64,000 nucleotides of DNA from Sipunculus nudus (GCA_026874595.1 CM049306.1:18283019-18347018), one strand, 5' to 3'; counted from the first letter of the stretch, positions 37,531-49,226 are shown. Notes: generated by a model not told the origin, from the letters alone. A program made the numbers and translations.

Positions 37531-38420
37531 TGTGATTTTACCACAGAATAGACGAACGGGAGGATAACGCAAATGTAGGTGGCACCACCAGTCATTTATA
37601 TGAGATTAAGCTATTCAAGAACTATGGACATGCATAATATCAGGTAAATACATCCAGTCACTTCTTAGGTAAGTATTTTTCACCCAATATAGACTCGTAG
37701 TTGGACACCAAAAAAACTATGGGTGGCGCCATTGGTCTTGTATGCGAGACAAGGCTTCTCCAGTTCTCATCGTATGTGATATCTCAGCCCAGTGCACTAA
37801 ACATCTCATGAGATACTTGTGATTTTCATCCCTAATGAACGAAGGGATGGACGCCGCGCAAAGAAGGTTGTGACAATTTGCGCAGACTCGGATTCACAAG
37901 AGCACGAATCTGCCGTTTAGGGAGTGTTAAAGTCAAAATCTACCCCCAAAGTTAACCGGGGCTTCTAAATAGACCAGCGGCGTAGGTATAAATGTACTGA
38001 ATAGGACAATACAGTCCGTTCAAGTGTGTTGGATACGAATTGTTTCAAGGCAAATTACATAATCACGGTTGTTTTGGTAAGGAATTTACGATATAAGTAA
38101 TATTTTGTAAGCATACGCATGTGAAATCTAAACAGAATGTGTTTCCTAGAAACAAATTTTGATTTTAAAATTTGACGGTTGAGATAAGTGGTCTTACAGT
38201 GCCCAAATTAAAGATATTCGTTAAGAGTAGAAACGACACCAGGCGGGAGGGTACGGTTGTGAGTGACGCGACCAGTCTTAGTAGATGAAGTAATGCAGAA
38301 CCTATTTACAAGCGCAGATGTCATAACAACACATCCAGTCACTACTGCATAAAGTGATTTTCACCAAAATAGAGAGATGGACGGGTGGACGTAATGCACA
38401 ATGGAAAGGTCACAGGTCAC
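37531..38420. repeat. Degenerate ~145-bp tandem repeat region (pearl/BIV160-like?)
   Basis: Recurring blocks: TGTGATTTTACC.CA..ATAGACGAACGG (about 37,531), TATTTTTCACCCAATATAGAC (37,673), GTGATTTTCATCCCTAATGAAC (37,819) and GTGATTTTCACCAAAATAGAG (38,356), each followed by GGATGGACG-type words; GGTGGCACCACCAGTC / GGTGGCGCCATTGGTC / GTGACGCGACCAGTC; and ACATCCAGTCAC. The first units are spaced about 140-145 bases apart and the last is separated by about 400 bases of eroded sequence. Bivalve BIV160/pearl elements have core repeats of roughly this length, but identity with them is a guess. Confidence 0.5.
38407..38419 (+). promoter_or_regulatory. Perfect DR1 nuclear-receptor-type motif
   Basis: AGGTCA-C-AGGTCA, the second perfect DR1 of the window, inside or at the edge of the ~145-bp repeat region. 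Confidence 0.3.
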
Positions 38421-41300
38421 CCCGGACAAAATGCACCAGTTCACATGTAGCCCAACAATGATGCCAAGTTATGGAAACTTATATTGAGGCCTTTTCTAAA
38501 AGTTCTGCTGAAAGGAAAACGGCGATGGGGGCGGCGGAACCCGGCTGTAACACATGGCAAGAAATTATTTTTTCCGGCGGAAAAGACAGTATTTGTCACG
38601 CTGTATTGAGATAAGTTTTTAAAGTGGTTATCCGGTCAAACCAACCGTCAAACCACAGTTAAGGGCCACCTCAGACCATTGGGTAGTCTCAGGGTCTCAT
38701 GTGATTCACTCATCTATTAAATTAAGCTAAACGGTGCAGCACTTTATTATGTGAAGTACACTTTTTGCTCAGTGTAGCATGTTTGGGGCAGGGACAAGTC
38801 TGCCCCGGACGGGAAATAGGGGCTAGTCTACACGGAACGTTGAGGCGACGCAGTTGTGAACCAGAAGACGGGTTTGGGAAACGAAGGCGACTACAGACAG
38901 ACTGTTTTGGTGAACTTGTGTAGTGCTGTAGACGACATAGCAGGCCGTTGTTTAGTAGCTGTATGCTTGATAAGCTAAGTACTAAGCTGTTAAGTTATTG
39001 CTACAGCTGATCTGTATTAGTTGTTTCTGCTCTCGCCAGGAAACCTCCCTCCTAATTTCGTACGAGACCGGTTATCACTCAGTTAGAAAGCTTTCGGGGC
39101 ATGTTTACCTCCCCGGAAATTAAAGAATAGACTTTGGAAGTCGGTAAAACGGTACACTCACTTAATGCGATGCCTTTACCAGTTTGTTATCTTGTTGAAA
39201 CAACGCCTTCTTTTAACTTATAAGTCTTATTTACGACATTGTTCTAAAAGTCATGCCAGAGGTGTATTTATGACTGATGGAAAATTGTCATGCCTCTAAC
39301 TAGTAAAATACATTATTATAAATTTAGTTTTCTTTTTGTCTCAAAAAGCAGACAGATGGTACAATGAGTGAAAAAAACACAAGAGTTGGTAAAAGAAAGT
39401 TAACAATAGGCATAAGAATGATTACAAACAACAGATAACCGTGTTTTCATCTATAGATAGCAGCATTTTATGTGGCAGCAGTTGCCTCCTTTAGGTTGGG
39501 CAGCTCGGCCCAGTCTCAAAGGAAATTGAGAACTGCTCTTAATGCCTTCGATGGCGTCACAGCCAACCGTTATCTGGATTTCTTTACTTCAGTGGCTATT
39601 ATTATATAACAGAATAAAAACTAGAAATGTAGTCAGAGATAATATAATCACCTCCACCAGGATTCATATAAAACTTTGGGAAAAAACACAGAAATCATAC
39701 AATGAAAAGTATCCATTAAAAACATAATATTATTTCAAGTGACCTCCAGAGTTTATTGACTCAGTAATTTTCATGATAATCCAATCATTACCTCTAAGTA
39801 AAATTTCTGACGAAGCAACCAACTAACTTAATATCCGAGCAAGTAACCAAATAACCAACCATCCAGCAACGATAAAAACATAATATCTATTGGTGAAGAT
39901 AAAATAATAACAATATATAAACGTACAGGTGCTATATCTTGGACCATAGGAGAGGTTATGGTTGGCTACCGTTAGATGGCGCATATGTGAAGCGACAATG
40001 ATATATCAATACCGGAGTAGAGAGTGCTTTAGCCGGGTTATTGTTTTGGATGTCTTATACTTCTCAGGCACGGACTCCACGTGAGGCCACGTCTGTTTTA
40101 TATGTGAGCTCATTCATCATGATCTTGATCATTTGTCTTGGTATTATCAACTTACCAGCTAACCTCTTTGCGGGAAGTATGTAAAGGGCTCTAAACTAGC
40201 AGGAAGACAAACACAGGTGCGTCGGGAGTTGAATGATCACACTCACTACTTTTTGGGGTCTGTTCGGTAACGTAAGTGCACTTGTTGTAGATCGTTTACG
40301 TCACAAGGTATTACACTTGTGATAAGAATTTGACACTATCTCTTGTGTCACTACAGTACCCGGAAGGGCTGACATGTTGATAGAGATTTTAAAAAGTTGA
40401 GTGAATAAGACTTTAGAGAAATGGGGCGCGGGGAGGGAGGGCGATCAGCTTGGAAATTAAGACTTTATTTATTATTATCAGACTTAGTTATTGAATAAGT
40501 ATGTAAACAATATAATATTTCGATAATCTTCTCAAATAATCACTGAAATAACTAATGAACCTTTTGAGATAATGTGTGGGCAATCGTGGGCAGAACGAGA
40601 TACTAACGAGATTTAATCGAATCTCAAAAAAGAAATTTATTCATTCCTCTCTTAGCAGTGACTCATCCTTTCACAATATGCAACAACAATTATTTAGGGT
40701 AATTTGGTAGAAAAGAAGCAGAAAACGGATAAATGGTTAACAGGGAAGATGACATAATTTTTTTTATTAAGATCTCAATTTCGTACTTCATAGTGATTTA
40801 GATTCCATTATTTATTCTTTTATTTTAACGGTTGATCAGGGTTGAATTAAACCAGCCCAGGAACACGATGCCGATAAGCAAAAAGGAAAGTCATTTGAAA
40901 GTCAATATTTAATGTGTGTCGAGTCCATGTCAAAATAACAATAACAACTGTGTTTACACCCTTTTCATTGGTTGTTATCCAGTCGAACGTGCCAAAAACA
41001 TAACTGTTGTCGTGCAAAATATACCCTCAAAATGTTTTATTGCACCAATATGGTTCAATTCATCAATAAATGCCTTTAGGGAGACGGAGACGAACGTTTG
41101 CAAACTTTCAGTAGGGGGACGTTAACTACATTCAAGTTGAGATGGGGGGGGGGGGGGGGGGGTTATTAATCAATGATACTCCTCCACCAATAATAATAAT
41201 AACAATGCTTGGTTTAAACAGCATAAACGTTATAAGAGATTTGATGAGTACTCTTCAGACACGCGCCCCACCCCCTTCTCTCGTCCATGCGGTCCCCCGG
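38420..41300. other. Intergenic, nothing recognised
   Basis: No supported exon. A 20-base G run lies at about 41,142-41,162. The 38.5-39.1 kb part is the least AT-rich but shows no open frame of note. Confidence 0.4.
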
Positions 41301-41390
41301 AATGTACCGCGGTAATTGAGGCGGTTGTATTATGGCCGTTCTATGGCAATTTGTATAGGTAGCTTATCGACTTTTGAAGGGGAGACCGTT

Positions 41391-41696
41391 ATGACACGCT
41401 CGCTCAGATTGTATCGCACCAGTGTAGCCACTCTGATATTGCTGTCACTTATTCTGTTCACGCCGATGTATTCTTATCAAACGCAGTTAATCTGCAAATG
41501 TAAATATAGGCTCGTATTGAATGTATCCCTGTCAGAAAGACGTGAACAACACAATAAAACAATTGATCAGGTGCAACCAGAAGAAATCCAGTCCTGGATG
41601 CATTACACCGTGCCGCTTTATGTTCATGGTGGCTTTGTATTGGGCACAGATTCAGGTATACGATTTCATTATTTTGGTGTGGTGTTTGCTGAACAG
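41391..41696 (+). CDS. First coding exon of a putative type II membrane protein (Golgi-enzyme-like)
   Basis: 102 codons from ATG 41,391 to a strong donor GAACAG|GTAAGG (GT at 41,697), ending in phase 0. The start has a short basic cytosolic tail (MTRSLRLYRT), then a 16-18 residue hydrophobic anchor (VATLILLSLILFTPMY, about 12-27). A presumed lumenal part follows with two N-glycosylation sequons, NVS (44-46) and NKT (55-57). The positive-inside tail, single anchor and lumenal sequons fit a type II topology as in Golgi glycosyltransferases and sulfotransferases, but no catalytic motif is in this exon, so function is not assigned. An in-frame upstream ATG exists at 41,343; the 41,391 start gives the better topology. 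An alternative donor (TTCAG|GTATAC) is at 41,656. The longer minus-strand frame across this locus is taken as a shadow. Confidence 0.5.
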
Positions 41697-41699
41697 GTA

Positions 41700-44600
41700 A
41701 GGGTTGAACTAAGTGAGAAAAGCGAACGTCATGCCGGAGGGGACGATGGATCCCAGGTGCAAATACCTTTATTGTTGAGCAGCAAAACCTAAGTAAATGG
41801 CGAAATATTGACATTTCTGTGTTGTCAGCTCGCTGTGACTGAGGTGTATGTCTAAGTTCGTGTGTCGGAATGATTATGGAGCACGGATCATATCCCGTTA
41901 GTAAAACAACACAACAAGGGCCCCCACAAGATGAAATCATTCAGGCCAATGTCTTTTACTGATACGGTGGCGTGTAGCGGGATTTGTCGCGAGCACGACC
42001 CTTGAGTTAGACCTGTGGCATTTACCATCTTGGCCGGCTCTACAAGTTTCTATCAGCTCGTATCGAGTGTTCAAGGTACCCCTGAGTGGTTTCCACTCAC
42101 TACTTTGATCGATAGATTGGTACACACAGCGTGAATAACTGGACGGTCTGTAAACGAAACGGACTCTCCTAATTCAAATGGACCTGAATACAGGAGCCCT
42201 GGTGTCGTTGGTCCAACCACGTGAGGGGCACTAGGGTCAAACACAGTGGCTACCGATTGCCGTTTTGTATATGTGTATAGGAGCTGATATGGTGAGTATT
42301 TTGATTAAGTATTAATGAAATACGTAATATTGTTGTATAAGGTAGAGAAACTGGGGCACAGATAATTGTTAACAAGGTCTAAGGTCAGTGTTTGTCACCC
42401 ACAGGGAAATGGCGATCGATCGCAAGACCTTATTTATATAAATGAACATAATAATACAAACTACACGTATTGTAATGGTGGTACTTAAAATGATACAAGC
42501 ATATGCGTATATACTGTGAAAAAATTACTGACTCTATTGGGGCACTTTACCCCCATTAACATATAGGAAGATGCCAGCTCATGCAGCCGCCCGGCTTCAC
42601 AAAGTTGCTTGACTTGAGGGCCTTGAGAGAAACTGTTGTTCCGTTCTACCTGTCCACCTTTTAATAATACACCCTGCTCTGACCTCCGTGAGTTGCCTCG
42701 ACATTATTACTTTACCAATATGTGCAATATAGTGATCAGAGGTTATTAATCTCCTTCATAGGATGTAACTCATTACAAGCCAATAATCCTGCGCGTTATC
42801 TCGACCTACATATATATATAACCTCATATCAAAGCAGGCCTCAATAAAAATAGAAATCATTTTAAAATATAATTAATATTCATTTTACACCGGAACCAAT
42901 GGCGCTGAAATATATATATGCTCAGTTAAAGAAAAAAAAAAAACAATCCGGTCAAATGTATCTGGTCAAAGAGAGGGAACATTGTCTCTAACCACCAATA
43001 ATAATGTCATTAATGGTAAAAAAAGTAGATTGCATATAGAAAACATTAGGTAAACATTGAATGGAATGTCCGACTGTCACACATGTCAGAGAACAAAGAC
43101 TGAGTTCCAACTGAGTAAACACCATGCAGCTATATGACACTTATATAGATCACGGCAAGAATATCACATTTAACAGTATTCATTAGATTTCGCATGTTAA
43201 GATGATCTTCAATATTGCGTAATACATGTTACACCACTTAGGCCAAAAAAAAAAAATAAGGTGTGGTTCACAGGCACTTTTTTTCAGAAATCAGTGCGGG
43301 CGGGCGGTATTTTATTTTTGACCTTTTTTTGAGTGTCTCCATAAAAATATCATATGACCAGGGAAAAGTATGAAAATAACAATTTTTTTTTGCAAAACAG
43401 GGAAAAGCACTACATAAATTGTAATATTCATCTTCTTGAAAGATAAAAATCAAAATAAAAATTGTTGATGCGGGGGGTAAAAATTGACGCGGGCGGTGCC
43501 TGAGAACCATACCTTTTATTTTTTTTGGCCTTAAGATGTGAACGGCCAGGTTCTTTTAACTGTCAAACCAGCTGGCTGAAACTCATACATACGTAAACTC
43601 CAAAGGACGAATAAGACAAAAACAAATCTATATATTAAAGAAAGAAGACACATTTCTCTGGAGATTTGCTCCATATATACAAGTACTGAAGATCAAAAAG
43701 CGTCCGATAATAACACAGATAAATCACTTAGTCCGTTAACCACACAACTGAGAGTAGTCCCTTGTTTACACTTCTCCTGTCACATGACCATCGCGCACAC
43801 GGGACATCGGAATATTGCGCTGCTCGCAGTTTGCTCGAGCTGTGTACGCAATACAATCAGTCTACCTAAAGATAAACGGAGTTCCGACCACTTACAGTCC
43901 CTTGCTGGAGTACTGGTTTGCCTCTCGAGACTCAGTTCTAAACAGCACTTACTAATTAGCGCGCAGACTATTCTATCTGGACTCAGAATCAATGTCTTTC
44001 ACAGCTGATGCCTCCTGGAATCATCCAGCTCTAGGTAATCGAATATGCTTCCACACAGCGATATCCAGTACCTCTACAGTAACGGGTTTGAATTATGTCC
44101 TTTATCTGTTACTGGAAGCGCTCACAAAAGGTGTTAATTAATCGCTAGATTACCAGTCCGTCGGCAAAATGTGATACTCGGTCTGAAGTCCGTTACAGAG
44201 TAATCACCGTGACCTTCCTCAGGCACCGAATAAATCACGAAGAATATCTTCGCTTACAGACATCATCTCCCAGCTGTCTAAAATCTTGTTGCACGCAGAC
44301 CTGCCCCATGACTGCTGATATCATCAGACTACACAGAACTGGCGTGCCGATCGGGCGATTGTAGCGAATATCTTCTTAATAACGACGTCACAAGTCCTGG
44401 CCGATCACCATTCCCTATAATACCGACTGCCAATTATTACATGAATTTTAATATAGACACGCCTACAGAGATAAAAAACCCGGAGAAAACCAAACTAAAT
44501 AGGTGCTCATCTACAGCACACATTCGTTACTTTGGAAATCTCCAAACAGAGACGGCTCACACGGAATTAAACTGTACTGGAATTAACATAATAAGAGACA

Positions 44601-44903
44601 CGTGTGCTCTCTAACCAAAGTTCTCACGCTAATATCGAAACATGACACTCTAAATTAATGTACAACGAATTATTGATACAAGCATCAGGTTATACTCCCT
44701 ACTTGAACATGCAATATTATAACTAAGTCACAGTCCTCTGGTGACAATACGTGAGATATTGCTATAGCAGGAATAAAGGTTAGTCATGCGATCATAAAGT
44801 CGTATTATATTCAGTCATATGTCGGTATTATCGTGAAACAAAGGACCAAACTGATTAAATTTATAAACTCTTGAAATTATAATTTTCTGTCGAACAATTT
44901 CAG
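41700..44903. other. Possible intron(s) of the 41.4-kb gene; repeats
   Basis: No confident exon. 43.77-44.4 kb is CpG-richer than its surroundings. A partial SINE core (minus) lies near 44,478-44,494. Confidence 0.4.
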
Positions 44904-44973
44904 GAAACACGAATTTCTTAAAAGGAGAAACAGTTGTTGTTATTGAAGAGTTATTACAGGGTTACTACTGTAC
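44904..44973 (+). CDS. Small exon candidate
   Basis: A good acceptor (TTTTCTGTCG...CAATTTCAG) precedes an open frame that reads, after a two-base codon remainder, NTNFLKGETVVVIEELLQG and a few more residues up to a donor-like ACG|GTAAAG. The FLKGETVVVIEE..GYY pattern looks like the first strands of an SH3-type fold, but it is far too short to decide. It could belong to the gene starting at 41,391, though it is not in the phase of that exon, so another exon would be needed between them. Confidence 0.25.
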
Positions 44974-45538
44974 GGTAAAGACCAAAAGAAGAGCAAGAAC
45001 CTGAGGGTTTGGATTTAGATTCTGACCTTTGCTCCAGTAAACATGACTTCAGTTCCATCTATATTAATTTTCAAGGCTGGTGCCATGAGCGTTTGCTAGC
45101 TATGCAAGGACCAGTTACTGGTAGCCACACTGGTCAATACAATAATTGACTGACCACCGTCTGAACTAACAGCGATGAATAGCCCGGACCACTCATAAAC
45201 CAACAACATCGGCGAGCACACACTCTGATCGTTTACCTTCCCGTTCATTGTATCGGCGGCAAACAATTTATTTGTTTATGTGTTCACTGTTGTTAGGGAA
45301 AAGTCACTTATTGCCACTACACATCTGACATTGGCGGGATTGACAACACGTAATAGCGGAATGACACTCTCGTCAGGTGGCCGCATCCTAGCAACCAATC
45401 AAGTAGGGTTAATGTACACCAATGTAAAAAGTAACAGAACATTGCACATACCCGGTTCAGGGATTTAATTATTCACAAGTACAGCATAAACAGATCATGT
45501 TTTTTGTCTTACTCTGGTTCATTTTTCTGGATTTCAGG
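44974..45538. other. Intergenic or intronic; CCAAT-containing
   Basis: AGCAACCAATCAAGTA near 45,394 is a CCAAT-type box, about 430 bases before the gene at 45,830. Nothing else supported. Confidence 0.3.
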
Positions 45539-45610
45539 TGATGGCGCATGTTATAATCGTGTTCCTGACATGCAGAGGCACACACCTCACACTACCATGA
45601 ATCAAGATTG
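45539..45610 (+). CDS. Small terminal-exon candidate
   Basis: Preceded by a strong acceptor (TTTTTCTGGATTTCAG). After a two-base codon remainder it reads DGACYNRVPDMQRHTPHTTM and ends NQD-stop at 45,610. Plausible as the end of a gene running from the left, but too short for recognition and possibly chance. Confidence 0.2.
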
Positions 45611-45829
45611 AAGTGTTGGGATTAACGAACACTTGTATACAGGCTACCTTTATAAAGACGTGATATGATTGATCACAAGCAGCGCAAAGGTATACTCACT
45701 GCCAGAATAAGATTCAGCCGGATTACCATCAATGTGAATTTATGGTATACGTTAAGAAAACTTTAAATTATCACTGAAAGTGATTTTGATTGGCTACATT
45801 AACGTCAAGCGTTGGATTTGATGTTAATA

Positions 45830-46771
45830 ATGGCCGCTGAAAGTGCTACAATTTCAAGGGAATTACCTATAAATAAATTAGACTCCCGACCACACACAGA
45901 TTGTACGGTCAGTCGACCGTCAGGGACTTCCCACGGAAAAAGAAAGAGGGCAGTAGCTAGGAAGTTATTGTCGACTTCCGTACAAGACCGGAAATTACCG
46001 ATTGCTTTACGATGGACGAGGAGTCTCACGGAGGTGAAAATACCCCGATACAAAGAGCAGTGTCGTTATATTGGGAAATCTAACTTGCTTGGGACGCAGA
46101 ACTCGCGAGCTGAGCAGGAAGACAACTCACGCGGTAACCATGACAACAGTTACGTTCATCATGATAGCGAGGACAACTTGTTGACGTTACCGACCATTAC
46201 ATCAACTACTTCAACCTTGCTAACAGTCAACAGCCAAAACGGGCGGAAATCACGTGATTCTTACGACGAGGTCAAATTACGTGACCTTTACAGTGTGCTT
46301 TATGATAACAGACCGCATACAAATGGAGGAATAAATAGGAAACTTCGAATATCAATACATTCTCAAAAAGGCATAAATGGCCCAAGAGTACGGGTTTCGG
46401 TGAAGTCCAGTAGAAATCAAACCAGTGAAATTTTTCAAACGAACACAGAAACACCTGATACTAAACTACCGGAAATGGCACGACCGTCTGCTTCCGGTTG
46501 TGTTCACTCGCGTGAGGACGCTGTCAGTTCGAACAGGGGAAGGATCAATGGTGAAAATATCCCCGTTCCAAGTTTACTTCAGAGATTAGATCGTGCTAGA
46601 CTTTCTACAGCTGAAAAGACCAGGCGTTGGCTGTTGATTAATCCTATTGGTTTGTCAGAGACGGCGCGTGAACCAACACCTGATGTAACTCATTTCCATC
46701 GTGCTCAAAAACAACTTAAACACGTCCGATTCGAAGAGCCAGACTCGTCTGAGGAAGAGTTTTCTCTGTGA
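45830..46771 (+). CDS. Basic, probably disordered protein with C-terminal PP1-docking-type motif (313 aa)
   Basis: An uninterrupted frame starting at ATG 45,830 (ATAATGG, with G at +4); another ATG lies three codons upstream. I do not recognise a family. The protein is rich in R, K, S, T and N and has almost no hydrophobic core. A bipartite-like basic cluster KRKR (37-40) with ARK after it could act as a nuclear signal. Next comes a Ser/Thr-rich part (LPTITSTTSTLL), then KLRDLYSVLYD and SLLQRLDRARLSTAEKTRRW, possible short helices. The tail has KHVRF (297-301), which fits the RVxF docking consensus for protein phosphatase 1, followed by acidic EEPDSSEEE. This suggests a PP1-binding scaffold or regulator (inference). 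It looks intronless; AATAAA hexamers lie 294 and 629 bases past the stop. It could instead be a terminal exon. Confidence 0.65.
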   Translation: MAAESATISRELPINKLDSRPHTDCTVSRPSGTSHGKRKRAVARKLLSTSVQDRKLPIALRWTRSLTEVKIPRYKEQCRYIGKSNLLGTQNSRAEQEDNSRGNHDNSYVHHDSEDNLLTLPTITSTTSTLLTVNSQNGRKSRDSYDEVKLRDLYSVLYDNRPHTNGGINRKLRISIHSQKGINGPRVRVSVKSSRNQTSEIFQTNTETPDTKLPEMARPSASGCVHSREDAVSSNRGRINGENIPVPSLLQRLDRARLSTAEKTRRWLLINPIGLSETAREPTPDVTHFHRAQKQLKHVRFEEPDSSEEEFSL

Positions 46772-47064
46772 TTCCGAACTAAGTGTTTCTTGATGATTGT
46801 ACGGACAGGCTAACCTTATCGTGAATGACTGATGCAGCTTTGAAAGCTTCCTTTTATGGAGAATATTTTTTGCTCTTTAGATGTCGTACTTGAAATCGTA
46901 ACTGAAAGATAAATACATACGTCTGGAGTAGATTGGATTCATATTTTTTTATATACGATACATTATACCATACATGTATATGATTTTACGACCAGCTGTC
47001 ACTAACGCCCCTTTTGCTATACATGTTCATTGAAAGTTAAATCTTTCATTTTCCCTTGTACCGA

Positions 47065-47070
47065 AATAAA
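47065..47070 (+). terminator. AATAAA polyadenylation signal (proximal)
   Basis: Canonical hexamer in CCGAAATAAACG, about 300 bases after the stop at 46,771. Confidence 0.4.
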
Positions 47071-47399
47071 CGTATCTCAGGTAAAGGAAACACTAGTATT
47101 ATCATGATCTCAATTAAGTTACTGATTATTATCAGTATTAATGATTCTTTGTATATACCTACTTCCATATACCTAATTATTCTGTATACGAGGATTCTCA
47201 TGTATTTATATGCGCATTAGGACGATTCGCTAAGATCCTGAACATTTGCAAGCTAAATATGTGTATATTCACTTGGGATCATGCCTTTGTCAACAACATT
47301 AGTACTTAAACATATGTCGGATATATACCTTTTGTATGTCTTTCTTTTAAATACTTAATACATTAATATGATATCCTTAGGTATGAGATATGCATGTAC

Positions 47400-47405
47400 A
47401 ATAAA
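47400..47405 (+). terminator. AATAAA polyadenylation signal (distal)
   Basis: Canonical hexamer in TGTACAATAAAGTTTCTGAC, with a T-rich downstream stretch (CTGGTTCCTTTTACTTATTTG), the better of the two candidates. Confidence 0.5.
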
Positions 47406-48621
47406 GTTTCTGACATGACTTATCCCTGGTTCCTTTTACTTATTTGTTAGAAAAATTCAGGGGGCATTTTAGTAGAGGACAAGGGGGGGGGGCACACTTA
47501 TTGAACCTTTGGGGACATTACAGGGGGGAAATCTCCCACATTTTGGAAAAATAATGTAATTTTGCCATTAAAAATATGATGTTATTTCAATCCCTGTAAG
47601 ATATGAGAGATTAAACAAACATACGTCATAGTTTCACAAAGTCTCTCAAACATTAATATGAAATACCAAAACGACTGATAATATGATATTGATATCACAT
47701 TTCCAAAATCATTGTGAAACCCAGTTATTTATTAATTAATTACTTCATGCAGGTTTACGAATTAAAATCAGAACTTAATTGTAATTGCGAAACAACTAGT
47801 GAGAGATCCAAGGGATGCACAAGGGTCAAAGGGTTTTACTTGTTGTTGGTTTCTAAATTCTACTTCCTATTTTCCACCAATATTGTTTCTATATTGCTTA
47901 AATTTTGAATGAAAAGATTTTGTAAAAAATAATTGAAAGGCACCCTCAGCAGATACACACCCTGGACAGTCGAGCATCTCTGAAAATATTTGCCCCCCCC
48001 CCCTCCGCGCCATAAAATAGTTTCTGATAACACCACTGATAATATTATACATGATTTTATTCAGAAAATGTATGTTCAATGTGGTATACAAATATATTTA
48101 ATATGTTACAAGGGCTTATGTATTCAATATATAGAATATTCTATGTATATTTTTTTCGTGATTTGGAGGACGGCGCACACTAAAGATACAGTTTCAAATG
48201 TAAAAATAAGCTAACCGTGTTTATGTAAATAATTCAGGAGAACTTATGTAAAATATGAAAAATTTGATCAGGCTAGTGGATTCTATTTGATTCGTGATTC
48301 TGGACGGTTTGAATTCAGTAAGCTCAAGGATATAGTTAATGATTTCCAAAACTGATATTTGTTTATTCTCGGTCTGCTTGGCCATAAGAATTTAGGCCAT
48401 CCACGTTTGTTGCATATACCTTTGGAATATACGGATACTTGAGCCAGACTTCCCCCTCTGTTGCATTGGCGTGGTCAGCAAATAACATGAAAATAGGCAA
48501 TAGGCACCGCACGTATGTTATATTTGTGTTTAGGAACCACGCCCAGACTGGCAAAAATGTTGACAGTTTGATCTCTTACTATTTTGTTTTCGGTGTCACA
48601 ACAGATTTTGTATTTTGAATT
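47406..48621. other. Intergenic; G/C-run fragments
   Basis: G run near 47,483 and C run near 47,993-48,002 followed by TCCGCGCCAT look like opposite ends of a ~530-base inserted G-rich element (AAAATTCAGGGGGCATTT / TTTGCCCCCCCC), but its inverted ends are too degenerate to call. Confidence 0.3.
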
Positions 48622-48849
48622 TTGCAAATTCTTATACCTGGGTACCTCCCAGGATTTGTCATTTATTCTCTTGGTGAAGACCCTCGCAAGGACAAGGCTA
48701 TCATTATCTGCAGTTATTCCCTTTATTATTCACATGGCAGCAACGAACGGACTTTTCATTCGGCCGAGTTTTATCGGGAGTTAATTCGCTATTGTGATTT
48801 GGGGGCACACTTTGATATGACTGATCCGGGAATAAGAATGATTGGATGA
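48622..48849 (+). CDS. Possible terminal exon, unrecognised
   Basis: The open frame through 48,849 reads PGFVIYSLGEDPRKDKAIII, then SHGSNERTFHSAEFYRELIR, then CDLGAHFDMTDPGIRMIG-stop. Composition is more protein-like than neighbouring random frames. There is no ATG start; a modest acceptor (GTACCTCCCAG, ending 48,654) could lead into it. The order hydrophobic strand - ERT..SA..Y.EL - DLG faintly recalls the start of a caspase-type p20 fold, but the catalytic residues are not in this piece. Treat as a candidate only. Confidence 0.22.
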   Translation: MQILIPGYLPGFVIYSLGEDPRKDKAIIICSYSLYYSHGSNERTFHSAEFYRELIRYCDLGAHFDMTDPGIRMIG

Positions 48850-48979
48850 GAACATATTTGTAGATAAGTGATAATTTTCAATGGCACAACATTCACAGGC
48901 AGTTTGTCAGTCTCCAGATTTTTCATAAAAGAAAAATGATAATTAAGAGGATTAAGTTTTTTAGCTTATAAATGCGATA

Positions 48980-48981
<2 letters not shown>

Positions 48982-49042
<61 letters not shown>
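48982..49042. repeat. (TA)n array, left flank of a TIR element
   Basis: About 30 TA units directly abutting the left end of the element at 49,043. Confidence 0.9.
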
Positions 49043-49045
<3 letters not shown>

Positions 49046-49226
49046 TGAAACCTCGTTGTGTCAAAGTCGAAGGGACCCTCAGAAAACTTCGACACATCCG
49101 AGGTTCGACACAAGCGGGTTTAATTTGGTTATAATTTAACTAGAGTTGTCCGGAATATCGAGTCTGTAACTTCGACATAAGCAGGGTATTCGACTTAAGC
49201 GAGTTCGACACAACGAGGTTTCACTG
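49043..49226. mobile_element. 184-bp Tc1/mariner- or pogo-type MITE with perfect TIRs and TA target
   Basis: Left end CAGTGAAACCTCGTTGTGTC and right end GACACAACGAGGTTTCACTG are perfect 20-base inverted repeats, with TA on both sides (49,041-49,042 and 49,227-49,228). Subterminal TCGACACATCCGAGGTTCGACACAAGCGGG and TTCGACTTAAGCGAG words echo the ends. There is no coding capacity, so it is non-autonomous. Ends of this kind (CAGT.AAACCTCG) are typical of pogo/Tc1-mariner derivatives. Confidence 0.85.

Noticed and set aside
41458-41940. 160-codon minus-strand frame opposite the type II membrane exon
   Set aside because: The plus strand has a basic tail, membrane anchor, lumenal sequons and a strong donor; the minus frame shows no domain or splice signals and crosses that donor.
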